Part shown: positions 12,061 through 28,593 of the stretch, piece after piece | How the letters are laid out: each line of letters opens with the position of its first letter | Position numbering within the stretch: the stretch's first letter is position 1 | Assembly (NCBI RefSeq): GCF_037975245.1 | Contig: NC_092562.1 | Span: forward strand, 16,484,521-16,548,520 | Length of the DNA: 64,000 nucleotides | Reading direction: 5' to 3' | DNA from: Apostichopus japonicus | Lineage: Eukaryota; Echinodermata; Holothuroidea; Aspidochirotida; Stichopodidae | Translations under genes and position numbers: made by a program | The notes under the pieces: generated by a model | What the model was told of the DNA's origin: nothing | Seen by the model: only the letters and a program-made list of their open reading frames with translations | Databases searched by the model: none

Positions 12061-15000
12061 AAAGGCCCTTTGTTACGTCACTTAGTGAAAAGAATAATAG
12101 AGATGGATTGTACGCAAGAATACAAATCCATGGTAGGACTTTAGATAGCTTGATTGATACGGGTGCAAATATTTGTGTGGTGAAACGTAGTATGTATCAG
12201 GAAATTGTTCAGAGTGCACGGCCAAAGTTAGAGAAAACTGGAGAGGACTTGGTTATGGCCGATGATCGAAGTATACCGTTGTTCGGTTGTGGTAATTTTT
12301 CATTGAAGATGGGAGATTTTTCGGCCAGCCACCCGGTGTGGGTTGCAGACATATCTACTGATTTCATATTAGGGTGTGATTTCCTCGCAAAATACAAGTG
12401 CCAAATAGATCTAGGCCTTGGTCAGATACAAATTGGGAATATTGTGGTTCAATGTTTCGGCAACGAGAGATTGAATGCCCCTAGTAACGTAGTGAATAGA
12501 ATCACGGTAGCTGAGACAGTCTGCATAAGTCCAGGCCAGGAAATTGTAGTACCAGGTAAACTTGCCAATAAATTAGACGGAACAGAGTTTATTGTAGAGC
12601 CTTGTGAAAATTTTGTAAAGAAACACTCAATTATGGTAGCTAAAGCTGTGGTTAATCCCCAGAGTCACGTGATACCAATCCGCATGATTAATGTAGATTC
12701 AGTGCCGGTCACGGTGTATGAAGGAGTTACGGCGGCCACGTGTGAGCCTGTAGAGGAAGTTTTATCGGTACAAAACACGGAGGGTGACACTTCCAATGAG
12801 GGTGGGGGAGTCACTGACTTACCACATCACATTTTAGGGCTGTACAACTCTTTGGAAGGATCACTTGATGAAAATCAAAAAGCTTTAGTTAGGAGGCTTC
12901 TTCTGAAGCATGAGAGTATTTTTGCAAAATGTAAGGAGGATTTAGGAAGGACTGATATTGTGAAACACAAAATTCCAACTAAAGAGGTGGCCCCTATTAA
13001 ACAACATGCTAGGAGACTGCCTCTGAATAAAAGAGAGGATGCGGCTAACGAGGTTTCAGATATGTTAAGACGGGGGGTGATTGAACCTTCATCCAGCCCA
13101 TGGGCGTCTCCAGTTGTTTTAGTTAAAAAGAAAGATGGATCAACTCGTTTTTGTGTAGATTATCGTAGGCTTAACGATATTACCACTAAAGATAGCTACC
13201 CTATCCCTAGAATCGATGACTCCTTAGATAGTCTTAATGGCTCCACTTGGTTTACGACCCTCGACCTAGCGAGTGGCTACTGGCAGGTCGAAATGGACGA
13301 GTCTGATAGGGAAAAGACCGCTTTTATCACCCACAGTGGTCTATATCAATTTTGTGTCATGCCGTTCGGGCTTTGCAATGCACCAGCCACCTTTGAAAGA
13401 TTGATGGAGAAAATTTTATCTGGTTTGCAGTGGCAAACATGTTTAGTCTATCTAGACGATGTAATTATTTTTGGAAAGAATTTCGAGGAACACATTGCTG
13501 CCATAGATGATGTTTTTACGAGGTTCAAATTAGCGGGACTGAAACTGTCGCCTAAGAAATGTTTTCTTTTCAAACAAAAAGTGGAGTTTCTTGGACACGT
13601 AGTTAGCAAGGACGGAGTTTCGACTGATCCGTCAAAGGTGGCTGTTGTTAAAAATTGGCCAAGGCCAAATTGTGTTCGTGACGTGAGAGGATTTGTAGGT
13701 TTATGTTCTTATTACAGGAAGTTTGTTAAAAACTTCACTCTTATTGCACGTCCTTTACATCGTTTGACAGAAAAGGGAAAAAGATTTCTGTGGAATGAGG
13801 AATGCGAAGAAGCATTTAACGCCTTGAAGGTAGCCCTAACCTCTACTCCTATATTAGCCTTCCCCACCCCCAGTGACAAGTATATTCTTGACACAGATGC
13901 AAGCAATGAAAGCTTGGGTAGTGTTCTCTCTCAAATCCAGGGAGGAGAAGAAAGAGTAATCGCATATTTTAGTAAATCGTTTAGTAAGGCTGAACGAAGG
14001 TATTGCGTAACAAGAAAAGAGTTGTACGCTATAGTAGCATCAATTAAACACTTTCACCATTATCTGTACGGTGCTGAATTTCTTGTGCGAACTGACCATG
14101 GTGCTTTGAGGTGGTTACTTAATTTTAAACAACCCGAGGGGCAGATTGCGCGATGGCTTGAAATGCTGGGCACTTATAACTACGAAATTCAGCACCGTCC
14201 AGGAAGTAAACACGGGAATGCAGATGCGCTTTCCCGACGCCCGTGCGTAGATTGTAGGTATTGCCTCCGTTTAGAGGAAACGGAATTAAGTACAGTAGAA
14301 GATACTGGGAGGAATCTTACTGGACAACAACTCAGTGAAAGTGGGGGTACCCTTGACACCCACGTATGTACGGTTGTAACCCGTAGTAAAACTAAACAGG
14401 GTGGGAGTCAAACGGATAGGCTGGACGAAATTAGGACAGATGCTGAGAAGGGGATGGAACCCGCTACATCAGTAGAAAGTCCAACTCAAAGTGTAAAAGA
14501 TAATGGACAGGTTGTGCCAAAGATAGTTGCTCCCAGGCTAGAGCTAGATGGTGCTTGGGTGGACCAGTGGTCTGTAGAAGACATTAAGAAGGCGCAGCAG
14601 GGTGATAACGACATCAGTCGAATCATAGGCTGGATGCTTATTTCCAAAGAAAGGCCACAGTGGTCGCTGATTTCAGCTGAGAACAAGACTTTCAAAACTT
14701 ACTGGGGTATGTGGAAGGTCTTATGTCTCAGAAACGGTATTCTTTATCGAAAATGGGAATCTGAGTCGGGGAATGAGATCTCCTTGAAATTAGTGGTGGC
14801 TAGAAGCATGCGTAATGAGGTAATGTCTTTGTTACATAGTAATGCCACAGCTGGTCACCTAGGTGTTAAGAAAACTATGAGGAGAGTCCAATCTAGATTT
14901 TACTGGGCTGGATATCATAAGGATATAGAGAGATGGTGTCGGCAATGTGAAAAATGCTCTTCAAGGAAGGGTCCAATTAAATCTCATAGAGCACGTATGC

Positions 15001-15935
15001 AAAAGTACGTGGTAGGAGCCCCCATGGAAAGAGTGGCCATGGATATATTGGGACCCTTACCAGTTACCGACACGGGAAATAGATATATTTTGTGTGTAGC
15101 GGACTACTTTACTAAGTGGACCGAGGCTTATGCGATCCCAAACCAGGAGGCAGTTACTGTGGCCAGAGTCTTTGTAGAACAGTTTGTGTTGAGGTTCGGT
15201 GTTCCCCTACAGTTGCATACTGACCAGGGCCGAAATTTCGAGTCAAATTTGTTTAAAGAATTAGCACAGCTCCTTGGTATTGATAAAACTCGTACCACAG
15301 CCTTTCACCCCCAATCTGATGGCATGGTGGAGCGTTTTAACAGAACCTTAGAGGCAATGTTATCGGCCGTTGTTTCGGAAAACCAACGTGATTGGGATGA
15401 ATGGTTGCCCCATGTTACCATGGCGTACCGCTCCTCTGTTCACGAGACCACGGGAGAGACACCCAGTGTAATGATGTTAGGAAGGCAGATGAATCTCCCA
15501 GTTGATCTCCTAGTACCCCCTCCCCATGTTGAAATTAGTTCAAGTATTTGTTATGTAAGTAAATTGGAAGAAAAACTTAGGACAGTTCATGAAATGGCTA
15601 GAATCGAAACAAATACGTCAGTTGAAAGGCAGAAGAAGTCCTATGATAGGCTTAGCAATGCCAAAAATTATAACGTCGGGGATAAAGTTTGGCTGTATAA
15701 CCCCAGTAAGAAAAAGGGACTGTCTCCTAAGTTGCAAAGATATTGGGAAGGCCCATATTTAATAGTAAATAAGTTATCCGATGTAACTTATCGTATAAAA
15801 CAGTCGGAACGATCGAGGCCGAAGGTCGTTCACCACGATCGTCTTAAATTGTGCTTAGCATCTGGAGAGAGTGTTGAGACCAACAGAGTTGGTGAGGCCT
15901 CGTGGTTACGTAAGCGTTACGTAAGCAACGAGTAG
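12009..15935 (+). CDS. Ty3/gypsy pol polyprotein (PR-RT-RNaseH-IN), intact
   Basis: The frame has no own ATG near its start and is reached by the -1 shift. Residue numbers count from codon 12108. The aspartic protease has DTGAN at 17-21. Reverse transcriptase follows, with VDYRRLND near 350 and catalytic YLDD near 447-450. RNase H has DTDAS (595), KELYA, TDHGAL (663) and NADALSR (about 704). Integrase has the HHCC zinc domain (HSNATAGH from 910, CEKC from 947) and a DD35E core with D979, D1039 and E1075, then a C-terminal domain with GPY-like WEGPYLIV. No stop or shift interrupts the frame over 3.8 kb, so it could be active. It copies the element RNA into DNA and integrates it. Confidence 0.95.
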   Translation, partial: GKLVKAGSAGHESASGPKRPFVTSLSEKNNRDGLYARIQIHGRTLDSLIDTGANICVVKRSMYQEIVQSARPKLEKTGEDLVMADDRSIPLFGCGNFSLKMGDFSASHPVWVADISTDFILGCDFLAKYKCQIDLGLGQIQIGNIVVQCFGNERLNAPSNVVNRITVAETVCISPGQEIVVPGKLANKLDGTEFIVEPCENFVKKHSIMVAKAVVNPQSHVIPIRMINVDSVPVTVYEGVTAATCEPVEEVLSVQNTEGDTSNEGGGVTDLPHHILGLYNSLEGSLDENQKALVRRLLLKHESIFAKCKEDLGRTDIVKHKIPTKEVAPIKQHARRLPLNKREDAANEVSDMLRRGVIEPSSSPWASPVVLVKKKDGSTRFCVDYRRLNDITTKDSYPIPRIDDSLDSLNGSTWFTTLDLASGYWQVEMDESDREKTAFITHSGLYQFCVMPFGLCNAPATFERLMEKILSGLQWQTCLVYLDDVIIFGKNFEEHIAAIDDVFTRFKLAGLKLSPKKCFLFKQKVEFLGHVVSKDGVSTDPSKVAVVKNWPRPNCVRDVRGFVGLCSYYRKFVKNFTLIARPLHRLTEKGKRFLWNEECEEAFNALKVALTSTPILAFPTPSDKYILDTDASNESLGSVLSQIQGGEERVIAYFSKSFSKAERRYCVTRKELYAIVASIKHFHHYLYGAEFLVRTDHGALRWLLNFKQPEGQIARWLEMLGTYNYEIQHRPGSKHGNADALSRRPCVDCRYCLRLEETELSTVEDTGRNLTGQQLSESGGTLDTHVCTVVTRSKTKQGGSQTDRLDEIRTDAEKGMEPATSVESPTQSVKDNGQVVPKIVAPRLELDGAWVDQWSVEDIKKAQQGDNDISRIIGWMLISKERPQWSLISAENKTFKTYWGMWKVLCLRNGILYRKWESESGNEISLKLVVARSMRNEVMSLLHSNATAGHLGVKKTMRRVQSRFYWAGYHKDIERWCRQCEKCSSRKGPIKSHRARMQKYVVGAPMERVAMDILGPLPVTDTGNRYILCVADYFTKWTEAYAIPNQEAVTVARVFVEQFVLRFGVPLQLHTDQGRNFESNLFKELAQLLGIDKTRTTAFHPQSDGMVERFNRTLEAMLSAVVSENQRDWDEWLPHVTMAYRSSVHETTGETPSVMMLGRQMNLPVDLLVPPPHVEISSSICYVSKLEEKLRTVHEMARIETNTSVERQKKSYDRLSNAKNYNVGDKVWLYNPSKKKGLSPKLQRYWEGPYLIVNKLSDVTYRIKQSERSRPKVVHHDRLKLCLASGESVETNRVGEASWLRKRYVSNE

Positions 15936-16854
15936 AATTATATTTAGTTTTGACCCGTCTGCGGAACCTGATGGTTACTTCAAGGATTCCACTCATCATC
16001 AACGCGGAAGTAAAAAAAAAGAACATTGTACTTGGAATTATTTACAGAAAAGACATACGGTCCAATACCCAGATGGTACAGTTCTTACCACGGAGAAGGA
16101 GGGATTCGAATTTCAGACCAGGGAACTGTTGACTTACCGTTAATCCATAGAGATGCCTTCGGTCAGAACTTTTGTGTTAAATAAACGTGTTTCTTTATTA
16201 TATATTTTTACTGTGGAATTATTATGGACATTTCACCTTTTGATGCGGACCTCCGGTTTCGTTATGATATCTTTTTACTTTGGAAATCTTGTGGACATTT
16301 CATATTTTGATGCGGACTTCCTATCAATTTATTTTGTGGTTTGGATCTCTGTGTTACATCAAGAGTGTTATGTTTTGATTCACTTGGATTGTTTTCATGT
16401 ATTTATATCTATGTACGACACCGTAAGTTGTTTTTACTTTTATTAGTTGTATCTGGAATGTGACCTCACATGAGTCCAAATTGCACTTTCGCGCGAGCCG
16501 CGTTATTCCTTTAGGGTATGAACACGTGCATGTAAGGTCATATTACTCTTCTATTACTCTCGTATTGTGTAACTTTCTTCTTTCGCAGTCGAGCTAGGAC
16601 ATATTTTTTTTAGTCGGTACAGATTGAAATGTGATACGTTTTTAGTTCTGAACCCGTATTAAGAGTTAAATCAAATGTTATTGTGTGTATAGGCTCTCGT
16701 GCATGGCAGGCACTATTAGCTATACTTTGCTTTTATACGTATTCATGTATTTTGGATTTCTTTTTGTATTAGTATGTTTATGATTTTAGATTTGTGTCTA
16801 ATTAGCGATCCTTATACTGTATTGTTTTCATAACTTGGGGACAAGTTAAGGACT
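15936..16854 (+). other. 3' untranslated region of the Ty3/gypsy element
   Basis: About 920 bases between the pol stop and the polypurine tract. It contains short frames only (for example 16153-16446) with no envelope-like signal peptide and transmembrane layout that I can defend. Confidence 0.7.
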
Positions 16855-16864
16855 GAGAAGGGGA
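16855..16864 (+). other. Polypurine tract
   Basis: GAGAAGGGGA ends three bases before the 3' LTR. This is the expected position for plus-strand DNA priming. Confidence 0.75.
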
Positions 16865-16867
16865 TAG

Positions 16868-17425
16868 TGTGATGCCGTTGGTCATCTTATATGTCGCCCT
16901 CTATTTGTCGTAGGCTACATTACGTAATAATTAGAGGTCACGTGATGTCTGCTCACCAGCTCAGCTGAAGCAGATCTCAAGACTTGTGACCAGTCTTCGC
17001 TCCCGATCTGAATCGTTCGGTTCGGTAGTAGCCCTGGCTCCGACCATTGTGGTCGTACTTGTATCTGTCTTGTATTCGTCTTTTATACACTTTTGTACGT
17101 ATCGTTATAGGACTCTACTTCGGTATTGAGACCTCGTTTGTGACCATTATCGTTAAGTGCATGTTTTTCTACCTATATTTGAGGGCTTCGTGCCGATGTA
17201 TTGTTTGTACCGTGGCTGTTTATAGTAATAGATTGCGAAATCTACACAGCGCTTGTTCTTTACTCGTTTATCTATGTGTTATATCTTTTGCATGTAATAG
17301 CGAGATTTAAGGCTCGTCGTTTACTAACATACAACCATCCAAGCCGCATTTGTTTCCATACCACCACCAGTCCTCAGCAGGGAATATTTGGACGCCCCAG
17401 AATCTTAGACTGAGTTAGCGTTACA
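16868..17425 (+). repeat. 3' LTR
   Basis: 558 bases with the same ends as the 5' LTR (TGTGATGCC...GTTACA). It is followed by GTAT, the target-site duplication. Confidence 0.95.
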
Positions 17426-17429
17426 GTAT

Positions 17430-18170
17430 AATCTTCCCGTAAATTTCGAATTCAGTGGAGAATACATTCAACGTAAACGCAATGCGTAAGTTGGTGTAAT
17501 CATGCTGTAATCCCGTGGTGTGCATGCTTCGGAATTTCCGACGTGTATATCCTCAACATGCCGTACTGTGCCTGTTTCAGGTGAACGAAAATAACTTAAA
17601 CTTGACGTTTAAGGATTCGTAATCAATACGTAAACGCTGAAATGAACGTATTTGTAAGTTAATTGTAAATAAACAGTAAATTTTTTAACTGCACTCATTT
17701 CAGCCAACGTAAATGTTGAAATTTTGTTCATGAGATGCAGTCACAGGGTAATATCATTATCGGAAAGATTGACATGAGAATTGTGTCCAGTGTTTTATTT
17801 CATGGAACAATCAACGTTAACGTCATGCTTAAGTTTGGCGAAGTTTGTTGTAAACGCGTTGTATCTATGCTACGAGTTTCCGATGTGTAAGATAATCGTA
17901 ATCCTGTCGTAAATTTCTTCGTGGCGAGATTAAGGTCAACGTAAACGTGGAGAAGAAATAAGTTTTAATAAATACGAAAGTAATTATTAACTTCCGATAT
18001 GTAAGTTGTCATAAACGTAACGGAAATCTGTTGTTCCGTGTTTACAATGTTTACGGATGCGTAATCACATCGTAAACGCGTTGTTCCAAAATGTACGGGT
18101 TTCCGATGTTTAAGGTGACCGTAAGCAAGACGTAAACATCCAAGGACTGTGCTTACGATAACTTAAATGC
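17430..18170. repeat. Degenerate CGTAA-rich repeat array split by the LTR element
   Basis: Phrases such as ACGTAAACG, TTTCCGA(C/T)G(T/C) and TAAGTTG(G)TGTAATCATGCTGTA recur at irregular spacing. The same phrases occur at 9250-9390 on the other side of the retrotransposon, so the array was continuous before insertion. Noncoding, unit length not well defined. Confidence 0.5.
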
Positions 18171-18639
18171 GTGTCTTTTTCCCGTGCATGGCGCCAGAAT
18201 TCAGATATCGTTTATTGGCAACAATTTGAAAATAATAACATTTACGCTACTTCTTTGCGTCGAATTGAATATATTGGAGTAAATAAATATTTTTGTCATG
18301 ACTCGATGATTCGTTTTGTCGCCGTTGATACTAAAAAAAGAAGAAAAAAGTACAGTTTAGCAGTGTTGAGGTTCTTATCAATTGAACTCTAGCTTCATAA
18401 CTATGCAATATATAGATAGATCGAGAGATAGATATTTATTCAGCCACTGATCTTACAATGGAAATTGGGTCAAAACAAGAGCTCAAAAGTCAAAACGAGT
18501 ACAAAACCAAAAAACAGATTCAAAATATCAATGAATACCAGCAGGATGAAAATGTTGCCAAGACATAAAAACACACAGTGTTAAAAATACATTGCATTTG
18601 AATCTGTTCCGTCTGAAGTCTACAATTAATTATGTTGTT

Positions 18640-18775
18640 TTGCTTACGTTAAGAATCAGGTTATTCTCAGTGCACCAGTTCACCAATCTATCCACTTCCT
18701 TGCGGTAACCACTTTCGTCTCCGTTGAAAATCAAGCCAGTAATATCAAGTATATTGACTACAACCTCGTAATCAG
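18640..18775 (-). pseudogene. Fragment of a non-LTR retrotransposon reverse transcriptase
   Basis: Minus-strand translation gives GLIFNGDESGYRKEVDRLVN followed by WCTENNLILNV, the segment after the FADD catalytic motif in L2/CR1/Rex-type reverse transcriptases. The catalytic motif itself is degraded. No flanking LINE domains were seen nearby. The region 18290-19620 is related to 22130-22480, so this segment was partly duplicated. Confidence 0.55.
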
Positions 18776-19344
18776 TTCCACCAAATTGTTTGATTGCCTG
18801 AATTGATAAGATGTTTATTATTCTTGAATAGTTATTACAGTATACATCGATTAAAAACGGGTGTTACTAAAACGAATGACAATTGCGTTACACATAACGA
18901 ATGACAATATGTTGTACACACTAAAAAATTGCGTTGACTAAAACGAATGACAGTAATGACAGCACAGACATTTGCTTCAACAGGATATCACAGTTCAGAC
19001 TTCGTGGGTATCTAGATCTATTAAAGTACGGACAAGATAAAAACGCACCTTATAGTAAGCGAAATTGTAAGTTTGATTTTAAAAAGTAAATTTAACGTCA
19101 TTTTTTCCGATATTAATTGTTAGAAACTAACAATACTATAATCTTGAAACGTCTTCAGTTATCTTTCTATATAAATCTACAGAGGTAAAAAGCACAGCAC
19201 TCAAGCGCAATCTCACACAAAAACTTTCCCTGTGGTTTCTATCAGTAAATTACACCACCCTGCAACCACGTGATGCGATTTAGAAAACCAATAACCGCAT
19301 TTACTCCACTCCGTTCATCATTCTAGCTATCTCCACTCACCACC

Positions 19345-19465
19345 GTCCTTCGTTGTCATTCGTTGTCATTCGTTGTCATTCGTTGTCATTCGCTGTCATT
19401 CGCAAATGATAAGTAACCCTGTACAAAGTCAATTGTCATTCGGTCATTCGCTGTCATTCGTTTGA
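19345..19465. repeat. 10-bp tandem repeat (TGTCATTCGT)n
   Basis: About five uninterrupted copies of a decamer, then degenerate ones (CATTCGCTGT, CATTCGGTCATTCG). Confidence 0.8.
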
Positions 19466-20579
19466 GTTTGTCCCTTAAAAACCGCCAAGTCACTTATACT
19501 AATCACAATATCATAATATAATGGGATACTATTTGCATGGTTGAAATGGACGATAAGGGTATTTACGGAAGCATATAAGAGACATCATATTAAGGTCTTT
19601 CACGTATCACGAAAAATTCGCCGATAATGGTTTTCCTTGTTCCACATATTTGGTTCCGTCTTAACAAAGCGAAAAGAAAAAGGAGGTAGCCTAAATGTAG
19701 TCAGATATAAAACGGTGAAATCGACAATAACCGTTTTGCATAGATTTGAATAACAGATGTCTAGGTTAGCTTTCACGTTGTAGGAAATTCACAACGTCTT
19801 GATAATATAGTTTACATGTTTTTGTTTTTTTGGCCGTTTTGTCATGACAATGTGGTTTTCTGATTCTCATTATTCTTGCAAAGTTAGCTTTAGAATACAT
19901 TGTAATGTCCCCCCTATGCTTCCGTAAGTATAAGTCTTTGACGCTGTTAGCTTGTAGGCGTCGAGGAGTACATGCAACGTTGTTTGGATATGATCCATAT
20001 AAATATATTTGATATAGAAACAGACCTGAGTAGATGTAAAGTGTGTTACACTGGAATTCAAAGGGCAACCTTTCCCGTTGAATGTTGTAGCGTTACAGAA
20101 ACAAACGCCTGCGTAGATCCACCAACCGCCTACGTGTAATTTGTAGTACAAGGTATGTATGGTACAAAACATCTATAGTATCTAGGGTATTTTTAAACCG
20201 GCAGCGAAATGTGTTGAGGTGAGTGGGTGAATATATAGCAATAGAACCGCTCGTATATACATGTTTAGGTTAATAACAAGAGCGACCAGAGATAGAGAAC
20301 GCAAGAATATTAGATGTTCTCATAATTGGGTAAGTATGTTACATAATATAATCGTGTACCATGTTATACAAGTGACTATAAAGAAAACAGAAATTTGTAT
20401 TTAGTTATATTACAACTTAAAATGGTACCGTGCTGTCAAGACTTGTACCAAATAGCCTAGGTATTTATATGTTATTATTATTATTTTTTTTTGTCATCGT
20501 GGAACTTTTAATAGGGGTAACAGACAATGTGACACCTATAGTTAGCCTATATATAGCCAATAAATATATATATTCTTTG

Positions 20580-20760
20580 GGAAGTCCCCCAGGGGACACG
20601 TGGCTGTGGTGCACTGTTGTGCCCCAGGAGAGATTGTTTGAATTGTGCACACTTTGGTGTGTAGGTGTGACAAGTTACCAATGACCAGGTTTAATTGTAA
20701 AGCGCATAGAACTTGTGGATTATGCGCTATATAAATAACGGTGTAATAATAATAGTATTT
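20580..20760 (+). repeat. SINE or LINE 3' tail
   Basis: TGTAAAGCGCATAGAA followed by ATGCGCTATATAAATAAC and an (AATAAT)-like end is the type of conserved 3' tail shared by L2/CR1-type LINEs and the SINEs they mobilise. The 5' boundary is not clear. Confidence 0.5.
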
Positions 20761-20830
20761 CTAGCCTATGTAGCCTATACATGTAGCCTATATATATAGC
20801 CTATATATATATAGCCTATATATATATATA

Positions 20831-21203
20831 CAGTGGCGTAGGAAGTTACTTTTGAGTGGGGGGGGGGGGGGCTGAAGACCGATGGCCGACCTGGGGAGGG
20901 GTTTAAGGGAGGGGTGTCCCCCTCCCCTTTGGAATTTGTTTTGCATTTCCAGTTGGCCTCAGATACAATTTGGTGCAATATAGCACACTTCAACCCACCC
21001 ACTCCATTTTGTATATAATTTTGCATTTTCACCTGGCCTTAGATGCAATTTGGTGCTCCAAATGTGAGTTTTTACTCATTTGGAAATGAAAAAGGGGTTT
21101 TCTGACTTGCGAAGTGGGGGCGGAATGATACTTCCGCCCCTCCATATTTTTCACTGGGGGGGGGGGGGGCTGGCGCCCCCAGCCCCCGGTTCCCACGTCC
21201 TTG
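20831..21203. mobile_element. Nonautonomous TIR transposon (hAT-like MITE)
   Basis: The left end CAGTGGCGTAGGAAGT and right end GGTTCCCACGTCCTTG are imperfect inverted repeats. It sits inside TA-repeat DNA, so an 8-bp TA duplication is possible but not diagnostic. It has the G run (about 13) near the left end and G/C runs near the right seen in its relatives. No transposase frame. Confidence 0.6.
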
Positions 21204-21641
21204 TATATATATATATATATATTTATATATATACCCAGTGGAAATAAATCAATACGCCTTAGGCTAACTATATAGTGTCACATTGTCTGTTACCCCTATT
21301 AAAAGTTCCACGATGACAAAAAAGTAAATAACATATAAATACCTATGCTATTTGGTACAAGTCTTATATACCCAATGGAAATAAATCAATACGCCTAAGG
21401 CCTCTGGGCATTCCATACTTTTCATCGATACTTCTATATGCATACCTAATTCGGTAAGCAGTAATCCCGTTATCTGACGAAAGTTGTTTTCCGGCCCGGG
21501 ATTCCTCTTCCAATAAATACTAGAACACTATAGCTACTCTACATGTGATGTCATTTATAAAATTCATTACACAGAATATTACATGTTATTTAAATCTGTG
21601 GCTCAAATTAGGAGCAATTAATAAAATGCGTTAATCATCCC

Positions 21642-22123
21642 CAGTGGCGTGCACACGATTTTATGGGTGGAGGGGATTCTAAATTTACCCCGACTGCTTT
21701 ATGGGCATGAACATTGTGGAATCATTACTGAGATGGATCCAGGATTTTTTATATAAAAGAGGTAGTATAGGCTTGGGTTGGTTGAAGACGACCTACATAC
21801 AGGGCGGAGTGAAGGTGATATCCCCCCCCCCCAAATAAAAACAATGTTTAGATGTCCAATGGGGTAATTTGAGTCATATTTAAACAATCGACTTAGGTTA
21901 ATGAATAGGGTCTAAGCGTAAGGATGTGCTAGTAAATAATTACTGTTTAACTTTTGTGTGAGGTTGAAAAATGGTAGTGTATTCACACTCCCCTGGATTC
22001 CCGCATGAGGGCATTCTGGACCCAGAGAAGCGATATAATTCGTCCTCGACAGAATATAAAAATCTCTGGCGGCTTGACAGCCTCTCCCCCACCGCCCTAT
22101 CCCACCCATTGCGCTAGACGCTG
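21642..22123. mobile_element. Probable nonautonomous hAT-like element
   Basis: It begins CAGTGGCGTGCA and ends GCGCTAGACGCTG. The flanks ATCATCCC and ATCACCCC form an 8-bp duplication with one mismatch. The inverted ends are weak, so the call is tentative. Confidence 0.45.
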
Positions 22124-22129
22124 ATCACC

Positions 22130-22480
22130 CCCACATGTCATTGTCGCCGTTGACAAAAAAACAAAAAAAGACAAAAAAGAGTAAAGCGTAGCAGTGTTGA
22201 GGTTCCTATCAAATGAACGTTAGCTTCATAACTTTGCACTATATAGTATCTTGACTACAACCCCGTTATCAGTTCCACCAAATCGTTCTCAAAATATGTA
22301 TGTTTGCCTTTATTGATAATATGTTTATTATTCTTGAATAGTTATTATATCATACATCGATTACAATATCAGAATATAATGGGATACTATTTGCATGGTT
22401 AAAATGGACAAGAGTATTTACGGAAGCATATAAAAGACATCATATTGAGGTCTTTCACGTAACGCTAAAAAATCGCAAAA
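22130..22480. repeat. Duplicate of parts of 18290-19620
   Basis: Shared blocks include GTAGCAGTGTTGAGGTTC, CTACAACC(C/T)CGT(T/A)ATCAG and GATACTATTTGCATGGTT, in the same order but with sequence missing. This is a diverged partial duplication; no gene recognised. Confidence 0.55.
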
Positions 22481-22913
22481 ATATGGTTTTCCTTTTTGCG
22501 ATTTAAAAGAACGAAAAAAAAAACCTATTAAACAAAAGTAAAAAAAGGAGGTAAATGTGGTCAGATAAAAACCGGTAAAATCGACAATTATCTTTTTGCA
22601 TATATATTGTGGATACCATAGTTAAAAGTGGTAACATACAATGTCACACCTACGGTATCTTTAAGAGAAAAATATTCCACAACGTTAGTAAAAAACCACG
22701 TCTCAAAATCCGGTTTTCTATACCAATTCAAGAAGTGGTCGGTAGAGTGTAACCTAATTTTAACTGGATATACTCCCGACATTTCCATGGATCATATCTG
22801 GAACACATCCGTGTTGTTATCCAAACGGCAAATGTTTTACAAACAAAAATCCTTTCCTATTAAATTTATTGTGTGGATTTATGTGTGAATGACGTGTCGA
22901 AGAGCTTCTAAAG

Positions 22914-23312
22914 CAGGGTTGTCCAACCTTTTGCAGAAGAGGGCCACATGGAATGATTATGATGAAGGAGGGGCCGCATGAACCCTACTCTCGATTTTTG
23001 CCCGAAGCCCAAGGCAACAAAATGTGAGCACTGCGCGCGGAGCGCACGGATTTATTTTCCTTCCTGATAAAACAGATGAATTATGTTCAGCCGCCCCCCC
23101 CCCCATCCGCTGAGAGTGTGAGTGTCACACAAACTGACCTGTATGCAGTTTTTTTGGACCCAGAAGGTTCGAAAGATTGATTATATAGCTTCAAATTGTT
23201 ATCAATAAATCTGCTCACTAAAATTTCGCACCGTAGAGCATCTCTGGCGGGCCGGACGCAACCCTGCGGCGGGCCGGACTGTGGCCCGCGGGCCGTAGGT
23301 TGGACAACCCTG
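22914..23312. mobile_element. hAT-like TIR element (399 bp) with 8-bp target duplication
   Basis: Perfect terminal repeats CAGGGTTGTCCAACC / GGTTGGACAACCCTG are flanked by TTCTAAAG at 22906-22913 and 23313-23320. GC-rich GGGCCGGA-type subterminal sequence is typical of nonautonomous hAT-Charlie-like elements. No transposase. Confidence 0.85.
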
Positions 23313-23677
23313 TTCTAAAGTGTTCAAAAGCAAGGCTTGCGTGAATTCACCTTTGAGGAGTATAACTTATAATACAAGAGCGATGTACATTGATAGTTGT
23401 ATCTATTTCGAACCCGAATTAAGAAAACGACCGCACCCTTCTTGTCCGCAACGGACTGAAAATGTTGGACCCAACCCGAGAGGGCCCCTGGATATTTAAT
23501 GGACCGTGGATCCATTGCAACACCCGACCCGTGTCTATTACAGAGCGTCTGACTTTTACTTCTTTTTGGCATTAAAATGTATACATTTTCATGTGGAATT
23601 TGTGAATCCATTTGTTTCCTGCTATATCACTAATGCGTGTGTGTGTTTGTGTGTCTGTTTGTTTATTCCTTTATTTC

Positions 23678-23704
23678 AGGAAATTTATACCTTAATGTAG
23701 CAGT
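23678..23704 (+). other. Putative 5'UTR splice acceptor and leader of SULT gene A
   Basis: A pyrimidine-rich stretch ends in TTTATTTCAG at 23679, 25 bases before the start codon. Gene B has a similar TTTCATTTTAG/GAAACTA 32 bases before its ATG. This suggests a noncoding first exon further upstream. Confidence 0.45.

Positions 23705-28593
<4,889 letters not shown>

Larger units (their letters stand above)
9394..17425 (+). mobile_element. Complete Ty3/gypsy LTR retrotransposon (8032 bp)
   Basis: The order is 5' LTR, gag, -1 frameshift site, pol (protease, reverse transcriptase, RNase H, integrase), a ~930-bp 3' untranslated region, a polypurine tract and the 3' LTR. It is bounded by 4-bp target duplications. 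The pol domain order with integrase last places it in Ty3/gypsy (Metaviridae). There is no env-like frame and no chromodomain after the integrase. LTRs without visible differences and an intact pol indicate very recent insertion. It landed inside a CGTAA-rich repeat: related sequence flanks both sides. Confidence 0.96.
20438..21366. repeat. Inverted repeat with ~105-bp arms
   Basis: The left arm, 20438-20548, is the reverse complement, with small differences, of 21262-21366. Enclosed are a SINE/LINE-type tail (GCGCTATATAAATAAC near 20727) with an AATAAT end and the TIR element at 20831-21203. Probably a foldback element or an inverted duplication that later received the TIR element. Confidence 0.6.

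Noticed and set aside
16153-16446. Possible env-like frame in the retrotransposon 3' region
   Set aside because: 97 residues, low complexity and hydrophobic without a clear signal peptide, cysteine pattern or transmembrane anchor.
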